A stretch of DNA of 58,799 nt from positions 1 to 58,799 of the forward strand of contig CATKXR010000023.1 of NCBI GenBank assembly GCA_949840805.1. The letters are read 5' to 3'. Both the position numbers and the translations under genes were made by a program. Below are positions 17,439-26,228 of the stretch, in pieces (the stretch's first letter is position 1; each line of letters begins with the position of its first letter). Source of the DNA: an uncultured Lachnospiraceae bacterium. GTDB lineage: Bacteria; Bacillota; Clostridia; Lachnospirales; Lachnospiraceae. A model generated the notes under the pieces. That model did no database searches and was not told where the DNA came from. It worked only from the letters and a program-made list of their open reading frames with translations.

Positions 17439-17489
17439 CAAAGTTCAGGAGAACAAGCATGGATAAAACATAAGGAGAGAAGAAGCAGA

Positions 17490-18749
17490 ATGTATAAAAA
17501 TATATGGGCCGGATGGAGCAGGCTGGCTGTCAGGGCAGGGGCATGCCTGACGGCGGTTTCTCTTTTGGCGGCAGGTGGCACAAGGATCAGTTATGGAGCG
17601 GATTCCAGTGTTATCGAGACTTTGTCGATTACTTTTAAGACGGAGTTCGGGGAACAGGAGGAAATACCGGTACCGGAGATCACTGTAAAAGCAGGCGACT
17701 GCACCAAGGGCGATGTCCAGTACCGGACCGATTATGATAACTGGAAGCCAGGGAAAAAGGTGCGGGTGGAGATTACGGTCAACGCCAACGAGGGAAAAGT
17801 GTTTCCCACCACCTTAAACCGCAGCAAGTGCAAAGTGACCGGCGCTGATTTTGTGTCGGCAAAAGCTCTGGATGATACGACTTTTCAGGTGAAGGCGGAT
17901 TACGTCCCGGTCACGGTTTTGGGAGATACGTCCAAGGCCGGGTGGACAGGGTCAAGAAAGCGCGCTACCTGGAAGGCAGTGGACTATGCGCCGGGATATT
18001 CCCTGGTGCTGTACGGGAATAACAAAGTAATCAAGCGGCTGACCGTAGAGGGCGCCACATCCCTGGACATGACGGAATATATGGATGATATGGATAAGAC
18101 CTATTATTATGAGGTGAAGGCGATCCCGGTGACTAAGGAGCAGAAAAAGTATCTGAAAGAAGGGATGTTCGTGACTTCCAGTGACCAGGAGTTTGACTGG
18201 GAGGATTGGGACAGGACCAGCAGTTCTTCCGGTTCCGGCAGCACGGGTACGGGCGGTCCCGGCGCCGGGGACGGCGGGGCCATCAAAGGGAATAATTACA
18301 TAATGCCTGACGGCAGGAAGGAAACCAACACCTGGAAGAAGATCGATAACCGCTGGTATTATTTTGACCAGAACGGCAATATGGCCAGAGGGTGGCAGAA
18401 CATAGGCGGTTTCTGGTATTTTATGAACAATGACGGGATCATGCAGTCCGGCTGGATCAACCCGGATGGGAGTTCCTGGTTTTATCTGAAGCCCGGCGGG
18501 GATATGTGTACCGGCTGGATACAGCCCAATCCGGGAGAGTGGTATTATCTGAATCCCTGGGGATATATGGAGAGGGACTGGATCCTGGTAGGGGATAAGT
18601 GGTATTATATGGATCAGAGCGGCAGGATGCAGACCGGCTGGGTATGGGTAAGAGATAAGTGGTATTATCTGTACAGTGACGGAAGCATGGCGGCCAATAC
18701 GGAGATCGACGGCCGGCGGCTCGGAGCCGACGGGGCGGAAATAAAATAA
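17490..18749 (+). CDS. Secreted protein with choline-binding-type (CW) repeats, second of two
   Basis: 419 residues with a signal peptide (an unusually long n-region, then AGACLTAVSLLAAGGTRISYGA). The layout matches the upstream gene: an N-terminal beta domain, a fibronectin-like segment (KRATWKAVDYAPGYSLVLYG), a Ser/Gly linker near 245-265, and six or so WYYF-type repeats from 280 to the end. The two genes look like an old tandem duplication with divergent sequence. The ribosome site AAGGAGAG precedes the ATG, 51 bp after the first gene. It is probably anchored non-covalently to wall polymers. Confidence 0.85.
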   Translation: MYKNIWAGWSRLAVRAGACLTAVSLLAAGGTRISYGADSSVIETLSITFKTEFGEQEEIPVPEITVKAGDCTKGDVQYRTDYDNWKPGKKVRVEITVNANEGKVFPTTLNRSKCKVTGADFVSAKALDDTTFQVKADYVPVTVLGDTSKAGWTGSRKRATWKAVDYAPGYSLVLYGNNKVIKRLTVEGATSLDMTEYMDDMDKTYYYEVKAIPVTKEQKKYLKEGMFVTSSDQEFDWEDWDRTSSSSGSGSTGTGGPGAGDGGAIKGNNYIMPDGRKETNTWKKIDNRWYYFDQNGNMARGWQNIGGFWYFMNNDGIMQSGWINPDGSSWFYLKPGGDMCTGWIQPNPGEWYYLNPWGYMERDWILVGDKWYYMDQSGRMQTGWVWVRDKWYYLYSDGSMAANTEIDGRRLGADGAEIK

Positions 18750-18781
18750 AAATAAGGAATAGAGAAAGAGGAACAGAGATT

Positions 18782-19696
18782 ATGGGATTGGTGACATCAG
18801 CCATAAGCCAGGACATGTCCGGCGTACAGAATGGATTTACGGCCCGGTCCGTGGGGACGGGAGGAAGCGATTTCCAGTCCGTATATAAGAACGTGGCTCA
18901 GGGAAAGACAGAGAGCATGGATTCGATCTTTGAGGAGGCATCCACCCGTTACGGGGTTCCGGTCAGCCTGATTAAGGCGGTGGCAAAGGCAGAATCCGGT
19001 TTTGACACAAACGCGGTTTCCAAGGCGGGAGCCATGGGAGTGATGCAGCTTATGCCTGCGACAGCCAGGTCTATGGGAGTGACGAATCCTTTTGACGCAA
19101 GGCAGAATATCATGGGGGGAACCAAGTGCCTGAAGGAGCACCTGGAGCGGTTTGGAGGTGATGTGAGCCTGGCCCTTGCCGCTTACAATGCAGGGCCGAA
19201 CAGTGTCCAAAAGTATGGCGGGGTACCGCCTTATAAGGAGACGCAGAATTATATACAGAAGGTGTTTTCTTTTATGAACGGTTCCCCGATTTATGCGGGC
19301 AAGACCGTGAATACGGGAAGCGCGAACCTTCTTTCAGGGCTTTACGGAAGCAGTTCTTCCGGGTATGGATCCGATCAGCTATTAAGCCTTTATGGCTCTT
19401 ATGCAAACAGCGTGGGAAGCCTTTCCGGATTGTCTTCCGATTCCTCTTCCGGGCTTTTGGGAGGATCTTACGGCCAGCTTGCCGGGATGTATGGAACTTC
19501 TTATAATCAGCTTGCCGGCCTGTATGGCCTCTCCGGAGCCGGGAGTACGGATATTGTGGGGCTTTTAAGCAGCGCGGCAGAGGGAGACGGCGATACTGTC
19601 ACCCTGGATAAGGAAAGTTATGCCAGTTTGATTCAGCTTTTACGTCTTCAGATGATGATGAATGCCGGAAGAGAGGTAGGTACGATATCACTATAA
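18782..19696 (+). CDS. Lytic transglycosylase (SLT family) without signal peptide
   Basis: 304 residues. The SLT domain lies at about 45-165, with AKAESGFD (catalytic Glu), GAMGVMQLMPATA and ALAAYNAGP motifs. These enzymes cleave peptidoglycan glycan strands. There is no signal peptide, so export through the flagellar type III system is likely, as for FlgJ-type flagellar muramidases. The C-terminal half is a Ser/Gly/Tyr/Leu-rich repetitive tail (LYGSSSSGYGSDQLLSLYGSY and similar). It lies 32 bp after the second repeat protein, supporting a role in opening the wall for the rod or hook. Confidence 0.88.
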   Translation: MGLVTSAISQDMSGVQNGFTARSVGTGGSDFQSVYKNVAQGKTESMDSIFEEASTRYGVPVSLIKAVAKAESGFDTNAVSKAGAMGVMQLMPATARSMGVTNPFDARQNIMGGTKCLKEHLERFGGDVSLALAAYNAGPNSVQKYGGVPPYKETQNYIQKVFSFMNGSPIYAGKTVNTGSANLLSGLYGSSSSGYGSDQLLSLYGSYANSVGSLSGLSSDSSSGLLGGSYGQLAGMYGTSYNQLAGLYGLSGAGSTDIVGLLSSAAEGDGDTVTLDKESYASLIQLLRLQMMMNAGREVGTISL

Positions 19697-19712
19697 ACTA
19701 TAGGAAGGATGG

Positions 19713-20351
19713 GTGTACACTATGAAAGCGCACACCATGAAATTTAGGGATTGCAAAAGCTGTTTAGTATATGGGACAGATAACCGGCCTTTGGCCAACG
19801 CAAGGGTGGAAAGGACAAAGGACGGAGGGATTATGCTTTTTTTCCAGACCCAGAAGCTGCGCAGCATCCGGGTCAAGACGGTTGTGGATTTTTATGATCA
19901 GGTTCAGGGCGTTATCCGGTCCAGATGTGAACTGGTAATCCAGCACAATATTTACGGAACCAAGATAAAAGAGCCCTGGATGGCTTCCTGCGATATACTT
20001 GAGGTTTATGATGTGTATCAGAGACAGAAAGATCTGAGGATCGATGTGCAGATCCGGGCGGAATTCAGGACGGACGCAGGATGGTTTTTTTCCGGAACCA
20101 TCCAGAACATCAGCGCGGGCGGCGTGTATATTGTCACCAAGCAGGCTTTGAAGAAAAACGACCGGTTTTTATTTAACTATTCTTTTGGCTCGGAACTGGT
20201 TGAGCTGAAGGCAAAGGTTCTGCGGGTGGCGGGACCGGTTATGGGAAACGGAATCGGTTATGGGTGCCAGTTTGTAGGGCTTGCCCCGGAGGCGGAAGCT
20301 GCCGTCAGAAAATTCGTCTATACAAAGCAGATGCAGAAGCAGAAAGAGTAA
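19713..20351 (+). CDS. PilZ-domain (YcgR-like) c-di-GMP effector candidate
   Basis: 212 residues: an N-terminal YcgR-like beta domain (about 1-100) and a PilZ domain (about 100-205). The NxSxxG motif is intact (N132, S134, G137), but the usual arginine opening the RxxxR motif is Gln105 (R104-Q105-K-D-L-R109), so ligand binding may be altered. YcgR-type proteins brake the flagellar motor when c-di-GMP is high. The start is ambiguous: GTG at 19713 is four bases after AGGAAGG, while an ATG at 19722 is 13 bases after it. It lies 16 bp after the transglycosylase. Confidence 0.8.
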   Translation: MYTMKAHTMKFRDCKSCLVYGTDNRPLANARVERTKDGGIMLFFQTQKLRSIRVKTVVDFYDQVQGVIRSRCELVIQHNIYGTKIKEPWMASCDILEVYDVYQRQKDLRIDVQIRAEFRTDAGWFFSGTIQNISAGGVYIVTKQALKKNDRFLFNYSFGSELVELKAKVLRVAGPVMGNGIGYGCQFVGLAPEAEAAVRKFVYTKQMQKQKE

Positions 20352-20364
20352 GGAAATTGATAAG

Positions 20365-21450
20365 GTGAAGATTAATCTTGTAATGATTGTCAAGAATGAG
20401 GAACGATCCCTGAAAAAGTGCCTGGAGGCAGCGGCCGGGCTGGTAGATGAGATGATCGTGGTGGACACCGGGTCTTCGGACAGGACAAAAGAGATTGCGG
20501 GGGAGATGGGGGCGAGGGTTTTTGACTTTCAGTGGGTCAATGATTTTTCCGCCGCCCGCAATTTTGCTCTGGATCAGTCGGACGGGGACTGGAATCTGGT
20601 GCTGGACGGGGACGAATATCTTAAGCCTGCCCACAGAGGAAAGCTGGAAAGGATGCTTTCCGGCCGTAAGGGGATGTGGCTGGGGTGCATTACGCGGTAT
20701 GATTCTTTCCGTGACGAGGAGGGGATCAGTGTGAGCACGGCGGTTTTGCCCCGGCTGCTTCCCAAAGGAGTTCGCTATGAGGGAACGATCCATGAGCAGC
20801 CGGCGGGGGATTATCCTTCTTATGGAACCAGCCTGGAGGCGGATCATGACGGATATTTGTATGAAGATAAGGGGGAGAGGAATCTTCCCTATCTGGAGCA
20901 GGCAGTGAGGGATCATCCGGAAGACGGGTATTATAGGTTTCAGCTTGCGTACACGCTTCGGAATCTGAAAAGGCAGGAGGAAAGCCTGCCTTATTTTCGT
21001 GACTTTTACCGGCTGGCAGGTAAAGGGGAGGGATACCGGGCAGGAGGAGTGGTTTTGTATTTATATACGCTGCTGGATATGGGGACTGCCGGGCATCTGG
21101 ATGAAGCGGCCGGGATTATTGAGAAAGAGGAGCCTGTTCTGGGGGGATGGCCGGATTTCAGCTTTGTGTGCGGGCTTTTCTATATGAAGCGGGTGCTGTC
21201 GGATGTGAGGCGTTATATCGGATTGCTTCCCAATATTGAGAAGTGCTATCTGAAATGCCTGCGTTTAGGGGAGCAGCCTATGGCCGGCGGCGTGGTGGGA
21301 ACCGGGTCGTTTAAGGCGGCTTATAACCTGGGAGCCTGGTATGAGGTATCGGGCCAGACGAGTCTGGCGGAAAAGTATTACCGGATAGCGGCAAAGGAAG
21401 GATACGGGCCGGCTGTGATGCGGCTGAAAGAAGTTGTGAAGGAAAAGTGA
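20365..21450 (+). CDS. Family 2 glycosyltransferase with TPR-like C-terminus
   Basis: 361 residues. The N-terminal GT-A domain has LVMIVKNEERSL (5-16), VVDTGSSDRT (32-41) and the metal-binding DGD at 81-83. The C-terminal half carries helical TPR-like repeats (EDGYYRFQLAYTLRNLKRQEESLPYF and a last SLAEKYYRIAAKEGYGPAVMRL). Proteins of this design glycosylate peptides or proteins. Its place directly before flagellin suggests flagellin glycosylation. The start is a GTG at 20365 with AAGGAAA upstream, 13 bp after the PilZ stop. An upstream frame overlapping pilZ is not needed. Confidence 0.82.
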   Translation: MKINLVMIVKNEERSLKKCLEAAAGLVDEMIVVDTGSSDRTKEIAGEMGARVFDFQWVNDFSAARNFALDQSDGDWNLVLDGDEYLKPAHRGKLERMLSGRKGMWLGCITRYDSFRDEEGISVSTAVLPRLLPKGVRYEGTIHEQPAGDYPSYGTSLEADHDGYLYEDKGERNLPYLEQAVRDHPEDGYYRFQLAYTLRNLKRQEESLPYFRDFYRLAGKGEGYRAGGVVLYLYTLLDMGTAGHLDEAAGIIEKEEPVLGGWPDFSFVCGLFYMKRVLSDVRRYIGLLPNIEKCYLKCLRLGEQPMAGGVVGTGSFKAAYNLGAWYEVSGQTSLAEKYYRIAAKEGYGPAVMRLKEVVKEK

Positions 21451-21496
21451 AAACTGAAAAATTTAAAATGCCACTCTTATGAAAGCTAAAAGTTCT

Positions 21497-21510
21497 GCCG
21501 ATATTATAAT
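21497..21510 (+). promoter_or_regulatory. Candidate flagellin promoter (sigma-28-like -10)
   Basis: GCCGATAT at 21497-21504 matches the sigma-28 -10 element and runs into TATAAT at 21505-21510. A TAAA lies only six bases upstream, at 21487-21490, so no -35 has the normal 15-bp spacing. Either a non-standard -35 or an extended -10 sigma-A promoter is possible. Confidence 0.45.
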
Positions 21511-21538
21511 CAACAGGCAATCATAGAAAAAGACGAGA

Positions 21539-21590
21539 ACGGCTGTGCAATGCCGAGAGCCGTCATATAGAACCGTGTTGATGGAAGGTG
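21539..21590 (+). promoter_or_regulatory. Flagellin leader with hairpin and candidate CsrA site
   Basis: The roughly 85-nt flagellin leader contains a hairpin (ACGGCT 21539-21544 with AGCCGT 21558-21563). ATGGAAGG at 21581-21588 is both the ribosome site and an ANGGA-type CsrA motif. With fliW and csrA in the same locus, CsrA repression of flagellin translation is expected. Confidence 0.4.
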
Positions 21591-21600
21591 GTTAGCGCAT

Positions 21601-22455
21601 ATGATTATAAGAACGAATATGGGAGGATATAACGCTTCCAGAAATAAGGGTATCACCGAGGGAAAGATGAGGAAGTCTCTGGAAAAGCTTTCTTCAGGAT
21701 ACAGGATCAACCGTGCCGGTGATGATGCTGCAGGACTAGCGATTTCTGAGTGGATGAGGAACCAGATCACTGCTCTGGATCAGGCGATGCGGAATGTAAA
21801 TGATGGGATCAGTATGACCTCTACGGGAGACGGGGCTTTGATGGAAGTCCATTCCATGCTGGAGAGGCTGAAGACGCTGGCAATCCAGTCAGCGAATGGC
21901 ACTTATACTACATTGGCCCGGGAGAATCTTGACGCGGAGCGGCTTCAGCTTTTGGATGAGATTGACCGGATCGGCCAGACTTCGGATTTTGATGAGATTC
22001 CGCTTTTTGATTCAGCCCAGGAGAAGCCGGACGGCAGCCTGTTTGAGCCGCCTGAGAGATCAGATGAGATTACTCTTCAGATAGGAGCTTCTTCTGCAGA
22101 AGTTTTGGATGTGCCTCGTTATTATATGAGTGCAAAGGCGTTGGATCTTCACGAGATCACTTTAACTACCCTGCCTCAGGCGAATGCGGCTGTGACAAAG
22201 ATTGACGAAGCGATTGAAGCAGTGGCGGATATCCGGGCGGATTTCGGCGCGGCTTATAACCATTTGGAGCACACCCATAATAACTTAAGCATTACGTCAG
22301 AGAATATGACGGTATCCGAGAGCCAGATCCGGGATACCAATATGGCGGAGGAGTTTACAGAGTACACAAAGGATAATATCGTTTACCAGTCTTCCAGCTC
22401 TATGGTAGCTCAGGCCAATATGGTTCCGGAGCTGATCTTAAGGCTGCTTCAGTAG
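21601..22455 (+). CDS. fliC: Flagellin
   Basis: 284 residues. The N-terminal D0/D1 signature is intact (MRKSLEKLSSGYRINRAGDDAAGLAISE) and so is the C-terminal one (IRDTNMAEEFTEYTKDNI, then MVAQANMVPELILRLLQ). The variable centre (about 140-190) is short, so this is a minimal-length flagellin, which polymerises into the filament after export by FliS and the type III gate. Start: the ATG at 21601 has GGAAGGTGG upstream. A monocistronic unit between a sigma-28-like box and a terminator. Confidence 0.96.
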   Translation: MIIRTNMGGYNASRNKGITEGKMRKSLEKLSSGYRINRAGDDAAGLAISEWMRNQITALDQAMRNVNDGISMTSTGDGALMEVHSMLERLKTLAIQSANGTYTTLARENLDAERLQLLDEIDRIGQTSDFDEIPLFDSAQEKPDGSLFEPPERSDEITLQIGASSAEVLDVPRYYMSAKALDLHEITLTTLPQANAAVTKIDEAIEAVADIRADFGAAYNHLEHTHNNLSITSENMTVSESQIRDTNMAEEFTEYTKDNIVYQSSSSMVAQANMVPELILRLLQ

Positions 22456-22473
22456 AGAATATAAGTACAAGAT

Positions 22474-22503
22474 GCGGGTGCCTTGGGAGGCGCCCGTTTT
22501 TTT
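22474..22503 (+). terminator. Rho-independent terminator after flagellin
   Basis: GCGGGTGCC-ttggga-GGCGCCCG forms a GC-rich stem with one G-U pair, followed by seven T. It lies 18 bp after the flagellin stop. Confidence 0.88.
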
Positions 22504-22550
22504 GGCGCGCCCGGCGGGCATACGCTTTAACGGACGTGCCACGGACATAG

Positions 22551-23654
22551 TTATATGGTTTTTATTCCCAGATATGTAAAAATCTGGGCAAGGTAGCATT
22601 GAAAAGATACCGGATCCTGAAAGGAAATATCTGACAGGGAAGCATAGGATATCTTGTCTTTAAGCTCTTTTTTCATGGCAGGTTCCCATAGGGGGGCAAA
22701 CTGGGGGAGAAAGAGCCCTTCTTTTTTTGTGTAGCATGTTTTGGCCGTGGCCTTTGTGCGGGCGGTTCTGTCAACATATTCTCCGACGCTTTTATGGACG
22801 GCGGTGTCTTCGTAGATCAGATAATAGTAATCTTTGTAGTTGGGGTAGAAATGTTTTAAGGTGCCTTCAAAAAGCTGAATGGAAAGCAGGAGTTGGTTCT
22901 GCCGGACTAAGCAGCACACGGGCGGGATGTCGGCATGGACAGGGACCGGCACCGGGAAGGGGCTTTCACAGGTGAGCTTCAGCAGGGGGCGGGGAGTGCC
23001 GTGGGGATCCGTTTCCCGGCAAAGATTCCAGGCAGCTAAGGAAAAGGAACCCTGGAAAAAGTCAGGATAACTGAGGACAGGCAGGAGGGAAGGCATTCCT
23101 TTTAAATCGTCTTCATTGTGGAGAAGAAGCAGGTCAAGGAGAGAAGGGCTGTGGGAATCCAGGTAATCTTCGTAGACCTTGATTAATTCTCCTCCGGAAT
23201 ATATGTCTGTGCGGGAAACGCCGAGAAAGCTTTCCACTGCCTTCTGTTTCATGCTGTCCATAGAAAGAAGTTTCCGGTAGGGACCTATTCGTTTATAAAT
23301 ATCGATGCTGTCTATGGAAGTGAAATCATAGGGAAGTCCGTAGCGGGCGCAGCGTTTTTGGATATAGGGGATGTCAAAGCTGTCGCCGTTAAAATGTACC
23401 AGGGAGCGAAAAGGGCGAAGAAAGGCGAAAAAGGCGTGAAGCAGGTCTTCTTCGGCATCGGGAGTGTCGGCAAACCACTGGATCATGTTCCAGCTATCGG
23501 CTTTTTTGTACAGGCATCCGATCAGGTAGAGGGCGGAACGGCCGGCGGAAAAGCCGGTGGTTTCAATATCGAAGAAGAGGAGCGTTTCCGGGGAACCCAG
23601 ACGGCTTAAGGGGTATGGGGAAGACAGGGTGAAGGATTTTTTAATGGTAATCAT
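22551..23654 (-). CDS. YprB-like ribonuclease-H-fold exonuclease
   Basis: 367 residues. The RNase H-like 3'-5' exonuclease core is visible: FFDIETTGFS (first Asp and Glu), LVHFNGDSFDIPYIQKR (second Asp), and NEDDLKGMPSLL (last Asp). This is the pattern of Bacillus YprB and the RNase_H_2 family; substrates are not well defined. The ATG at 23654 has AAGGAG upstream, and the longer frame to 23720 is not supported. It is the only leftward gene between flagellin and ruvA, with no partner. Confidence 0.82.
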   Translation of the reverse strand: MITIKKSFTLSSPYPLSRLGSPETLLFFDIETTGFSAGRSALYLIGCLYKKADSWNMIQWFADTPDAEEDLLHAFFAFLRPFRSLVHFNGDSFDIPYIQKRCARYGLPYDFTSIDSIDIYKRIGPYRKLLSMDSMKQKAVESFLGVSRTDIYSGGELIKVYEDYLDSHSPSLLDLLLLHNEDDLKGMPSLLPVLSYPDFFQGSFSLAAWNLCRETDPHGTPRPLLKLTCESPFPVPVPVHADIPPVCCLVRQNQLLLSIQLFEGTLKHFYPNYKDYYYLIYEDTAVHKSVGEYVDRTARTKATAKTCYTKKEGLFLPQFAPLWEPAMKKELKDKISYASLSDISFQDPVSFQCYLAQIFTYLGIKTI

Positions 23655-23765
23655 GGGGGCTTTCTCCTTAATCTTGTGTGATAGGCAATGTTTAAAGGAA
23701 TGTATTGCGACGGGCGGCAACAGGCATATTATATCAAAGATCCGGCCTGATTGCCAGTGAAAGAC

Positions 23766-23781
23766 TTTCGAGACAGTTCCT
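23766..23781 (+). repeat. 16-bp motif shared with the palindromic cluster at 52.6 kb
   Basis: TTTCGAGACAGTTCCT here is identical to 52613-52628, inside the right arm of the large inverted repeat. Sequence around it is unrelated. It may be a remnant end of a dispersed repeat family in the ruvA upstream region (23655-23941), which also holds the ruvA promoter. Confidence 0.5.
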
Positions 23782-23828
23782 TACTGCCGCTGTCAAAAAG
23801 AAATTAGAATATTTGTTCGGTAATCGTC

Positions 23829-23857
23829 TTGCACTTGCCATTATGATATGTTATGAT
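23829..23857 (+). promoter_or_regulatory. Sigma-A-type promoter for ruvAB
   Basis: TTGCAC (23829-23834), 17 bases, TATGAT (23852-23857), about 85 bp upstream of ruvA. Spacing is ideal and both hexamers differ from consensus by one or two bases. Confidence 0.6.
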
Positions 23858-23941
23858 GTCCAAAGACAGTTTTTGGCAGGCCATGGGGAACGATAAGGGG
23901 ATGTGCCAGGCCGGGAGCGGCGGCAGGGAGGAAAGGATATT

Positions 23942-24565
23942 GTGTTTTCGTATATAAAAGGAGTATTGACAGAGATTTTCCAGGATGTGATTGTGGTGGA
24001 GACCGGGGGGATCGGGTGGAATATCCACGTTCCTCTATCGGTGCTTGACCGGCTGCCGAAAACCGGGCAGGAGGTACAGGTCTATACCCATTTTCAGGTC
24101 CAGGAGAATGCCATGGCCTTGTATGGTTTTCTGGGCAGGCAGGATCTGCAGATGTTCCGGATGCTTTTGGGAGTGAACGGGGTAGGGCCTAAGGCTGCAT
24201 TGGGAATTTTGTCTGTGATGAAGCCGGATGACCTTCGGATGGCGGTTATTACGGATGATGTGAAGGGAATTTCCCGGGCGCCGGGGATCGGGGCCAAGAC
24301 GGCAAAGCGCATTATCCTGGACCTGAAGGATAAGATCCCTGTGGAAGAAGTATTTTCAGGCAGTATGGGAACCGGAAGCGGAGAGCCTGAAACGGGAGAA
24401 GCCGGCGGAAATGACAAAGCGGCGGCAAGGGAGGCCGTACAGGCATTGGTAGCGCTGGGGTATTCTCTTACAGAGGCAAATAAAGCGGTGCGCCAGGTGA
24501 AGGCAGATGAGGGAATGACGGCAGAGGCGATATTGAAGGCTTCCCTGAAACATCTGATTTCGTGA
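23942..24565 (+). CDS. ruvA: Holliday junction branch-migration protein RuvA
   Basis: 207 residues with the OB-fold N-terminus (FSYIKGVLTEIFQDVIVVETGGIGW), tandem helix-hairpin-helix motifs (LLGVNGVGPKAALGIL and APGIGAKTAKRIILDLKDK) and the C-terminal RuvB-contacting domain (AVQALVALGYSLTEANKAV). RuvA tetramers clamp the four-way junction and load RuvB rings. The start is a GTG at 23942 with AGGAAAGG upstream. It is followed by ruvB after 37 bp. No ruvC is nearby, as is normal in Firmicutes. Confidence 0.97.
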   Translation: MFSYIKGVLTEIFQDVIVVETGGIGWNIHVPLSVLDRLPKTGQEVQVYTHFQVQENAMALYGFLGRQDLQMFRMLLGVNGVGPKAALGILSVMKPDDLRMAVITDDVKGISRAPGIGAKTAKRIILDLKDKIPVEEVFSGSMGTGSGEPETGEAGGNDKAAAREAVQALVALGYSLTEANKAVRQVKADEGMTAEAILKASLKHLIS

Positions 24566-24602
24566 ACTGTTTTGGAGACGGGGGATTGCAGAGGAGTGAA
24601 AA

Positions 24603-25601
24603 ATGGAGCGGAGAATTATCACTACGGAAGTGACAGAAGAAGATAAAGGCATCGAACCGGGGCTGCGCCCGCAAAGGCTGGAGGAATACATTGGCCAGGA
24701 GAAGATCAAGGCCAATTTAAAGGTATATATTGATGCGGCTAAGGGCCGGGGGGAATCGCTGGACCATGTTTTGTTTTATGGCCCTCCCGGGCTGGGCAAG
24801 ACCACACTTTCCGGAATTATCGCCAATGAGATGGGAACCCATATGAAGGTGACTTCAGGACCCGCCATCGAGAAACCCGGGGAGATGGCGGCGATCTTAA
24901 ATAATCTCCAGGAAGGGGATGTGCTGTTTGTGGATGAGATCCACCGGCTGAACCGTCAGGTGGAAGAAGTGCTGTACCCGGCCATGGAGGATTTTGTGAT
25001 CGATATTATGCTGGGGAAGGAATCTTCCGCCAGGTCGATCCGCCTGGACCTGCCTCATTTCACCCTGGTAGGGGCCACTACCAGGGCAGGTCTTTTGACG
25101 GCGCCTCTCAGGGACCGGTTCGGGGTTGTCCAGAAGCTGGAATTCTACACGGCGGAGGAGCTTTCGGTGATCGTGAAGCGGTCGGCGGGAGTGCTCGGCG
25201 TGGAGATTGACGAGGAGGGGGCGGCAGAGATCGCCCGCCGGTCCCGGGGTACGCCCAGGCTGGCCAACCGGCTTTTGAAAAGGGTGAGGGATTTTGCAGA
25301 GGTGAAGTATCATGGGGCCATTACGAGGGAAGTGGCGGATTTTGCATTGGATATCCTGGATGTGGACAAGGCGGGGCTGGATCACAATGACAGGAGTATT
25401 TTGCTGACGATCATAGAGAAATTTGACGGAGGGCCGGTGGGGCTGGATACGCTGGCTGCGGCCCTGGGGGAGGACGCCGGGACTTTGGAGGATGTGTATG
25501 AACCATATCTGCTGATGAACGGCTTCCTGAACAGGACTCCCAGAGGAAGGATGGCTACCCGCCATGCATACCGCCATCTGGACCTGCCATATATCGGGTA
25601 A
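24603..25601 (+). CDS. ruvB: Holliday junction helicase motor RuvB
   Basis: 332 residues. The AAA+ motor shows Walker [10 protein letters not shown], Walker [13 protein letters not shown] and the GATTRAG sensor region. The C-terminal winged helix reads [19 protein letters not shown]. RuvB hexamers pump DNA through the RuvA-bound junction. Length and start (ATG 24603, GGAG upstream) are typical. It is in an operon with ruvA. Confidence 0.98.
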   Translation: MERRIITTEVTEEDKGIEPGLRPQRLEEYIGQEKIKANLKVYIDAAKGRGESLDHVLFYGPPGLGKTTLSGIIANEMGTHMKVTSGPAIEKPGEMAAILNNLQEGDVLFVDEIHRLNRQVEEVLYPAMEDFVIDIMLGKESSARSIRLDLPHFTLVGATTRAGLLTAPLRDRFGVVQKLEFYTAEELSVIVKRSAGVLGVEIDEEGAAEIARRSRGTPRLANRLLKRVRDFAEVKYHGAITREVADFALDILDVDKAGLDHNDRSILLTIIEKFDGGPVGLDTLAAALGEDAGTLEDVYEPYLLMNGFLNRTPRGRMATRHAYRHLDLPYIG

Positions 25602-25757
25602 TGGCGGCAGGACAGATGAGGGTTTATATATCCGTGAGCCGGATCATTTGGCAGATAAGTAAGCCCGCGGGTATATCACGGGTATGGGAAACAGGACGGA
25701 AAAATAACAGCAGTGTATCAGGCTGGTGCGATTATAGAAAGATCAGGGGTTGATAGC

Positions 25758-26228
25758 ATGAAGCAGAAAAACCAGATGGAAGTCTTGATTGACGGGAAGA
25801 TATATAAATTAAGCGGGGCCGAGGAGGAGATGTACCTTCAGAGAGTAGCGGCTTACTTAAACGGGAAGATCGGAAAACTGCGGGACGAGGAAGGATTTTC
25901 CCGTCTCAGCGCGGATTATCAGTCCGTGCTGCTTCAGTTGAATATTGCGGACGACTATTTTAAGGAAGAGGAGAGGGCGAGAAAGCTGGAGGAGGAAAAT
26001 TCCGCCCTGGAAAAACAGATCTACAGCCTGAAGCATGAGCTGATCCGCACCCAGATGGAGCTGGACAGCGTGCAGAACGGGACAGGAAATATCCGGCCAG
26101 GCCAGGAAGAAGAACAGAAAAAGCAGGATAAGGGCAGCAGGGACAAGAATGACAAGGATAAAAACGATCCGGATCCGGCAAGGCAGGGGACGGAGAGGAA
26201 GCGTTCCCGGCCGGTTCCCAAAATGTAA
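25758..26228 (+). CDS. zapA: Cell division protein ZapA
   Basis: 156 residues. The N-terminal ZapA globular domain (MEVLIDGKIYKLSGAEEEMYLQRVAAYLN) is followed by a long coiled coil (ERARKLEEENSALEKQIYSL) and a Lys/Asp-rich tail. ZapA crosslinks FtsZ protofilaments at the division ring. The tail makes it longer than the usual 85-110 residues. The ATG at 25758 is taken. A longer frame to 25713 adds residues outside the domain. It lies between ruvB and the U32 gene, a frequent order in Clostridia. Confidence 0.88.
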   Translation: MKQKNQMEVLIDGKIYKLSGAEEEMYLQRVAAYLNGKIGKLRDEEGFSRLSADYQSVLLQLNIADDYFKEEERARKLEEENSALEKQIYSLKHELIRTQMELDSVQNGTGNIRPGQEEEQKKQDKGSRDKNDKDKNDPDPARQGTERKRSRPVPKM

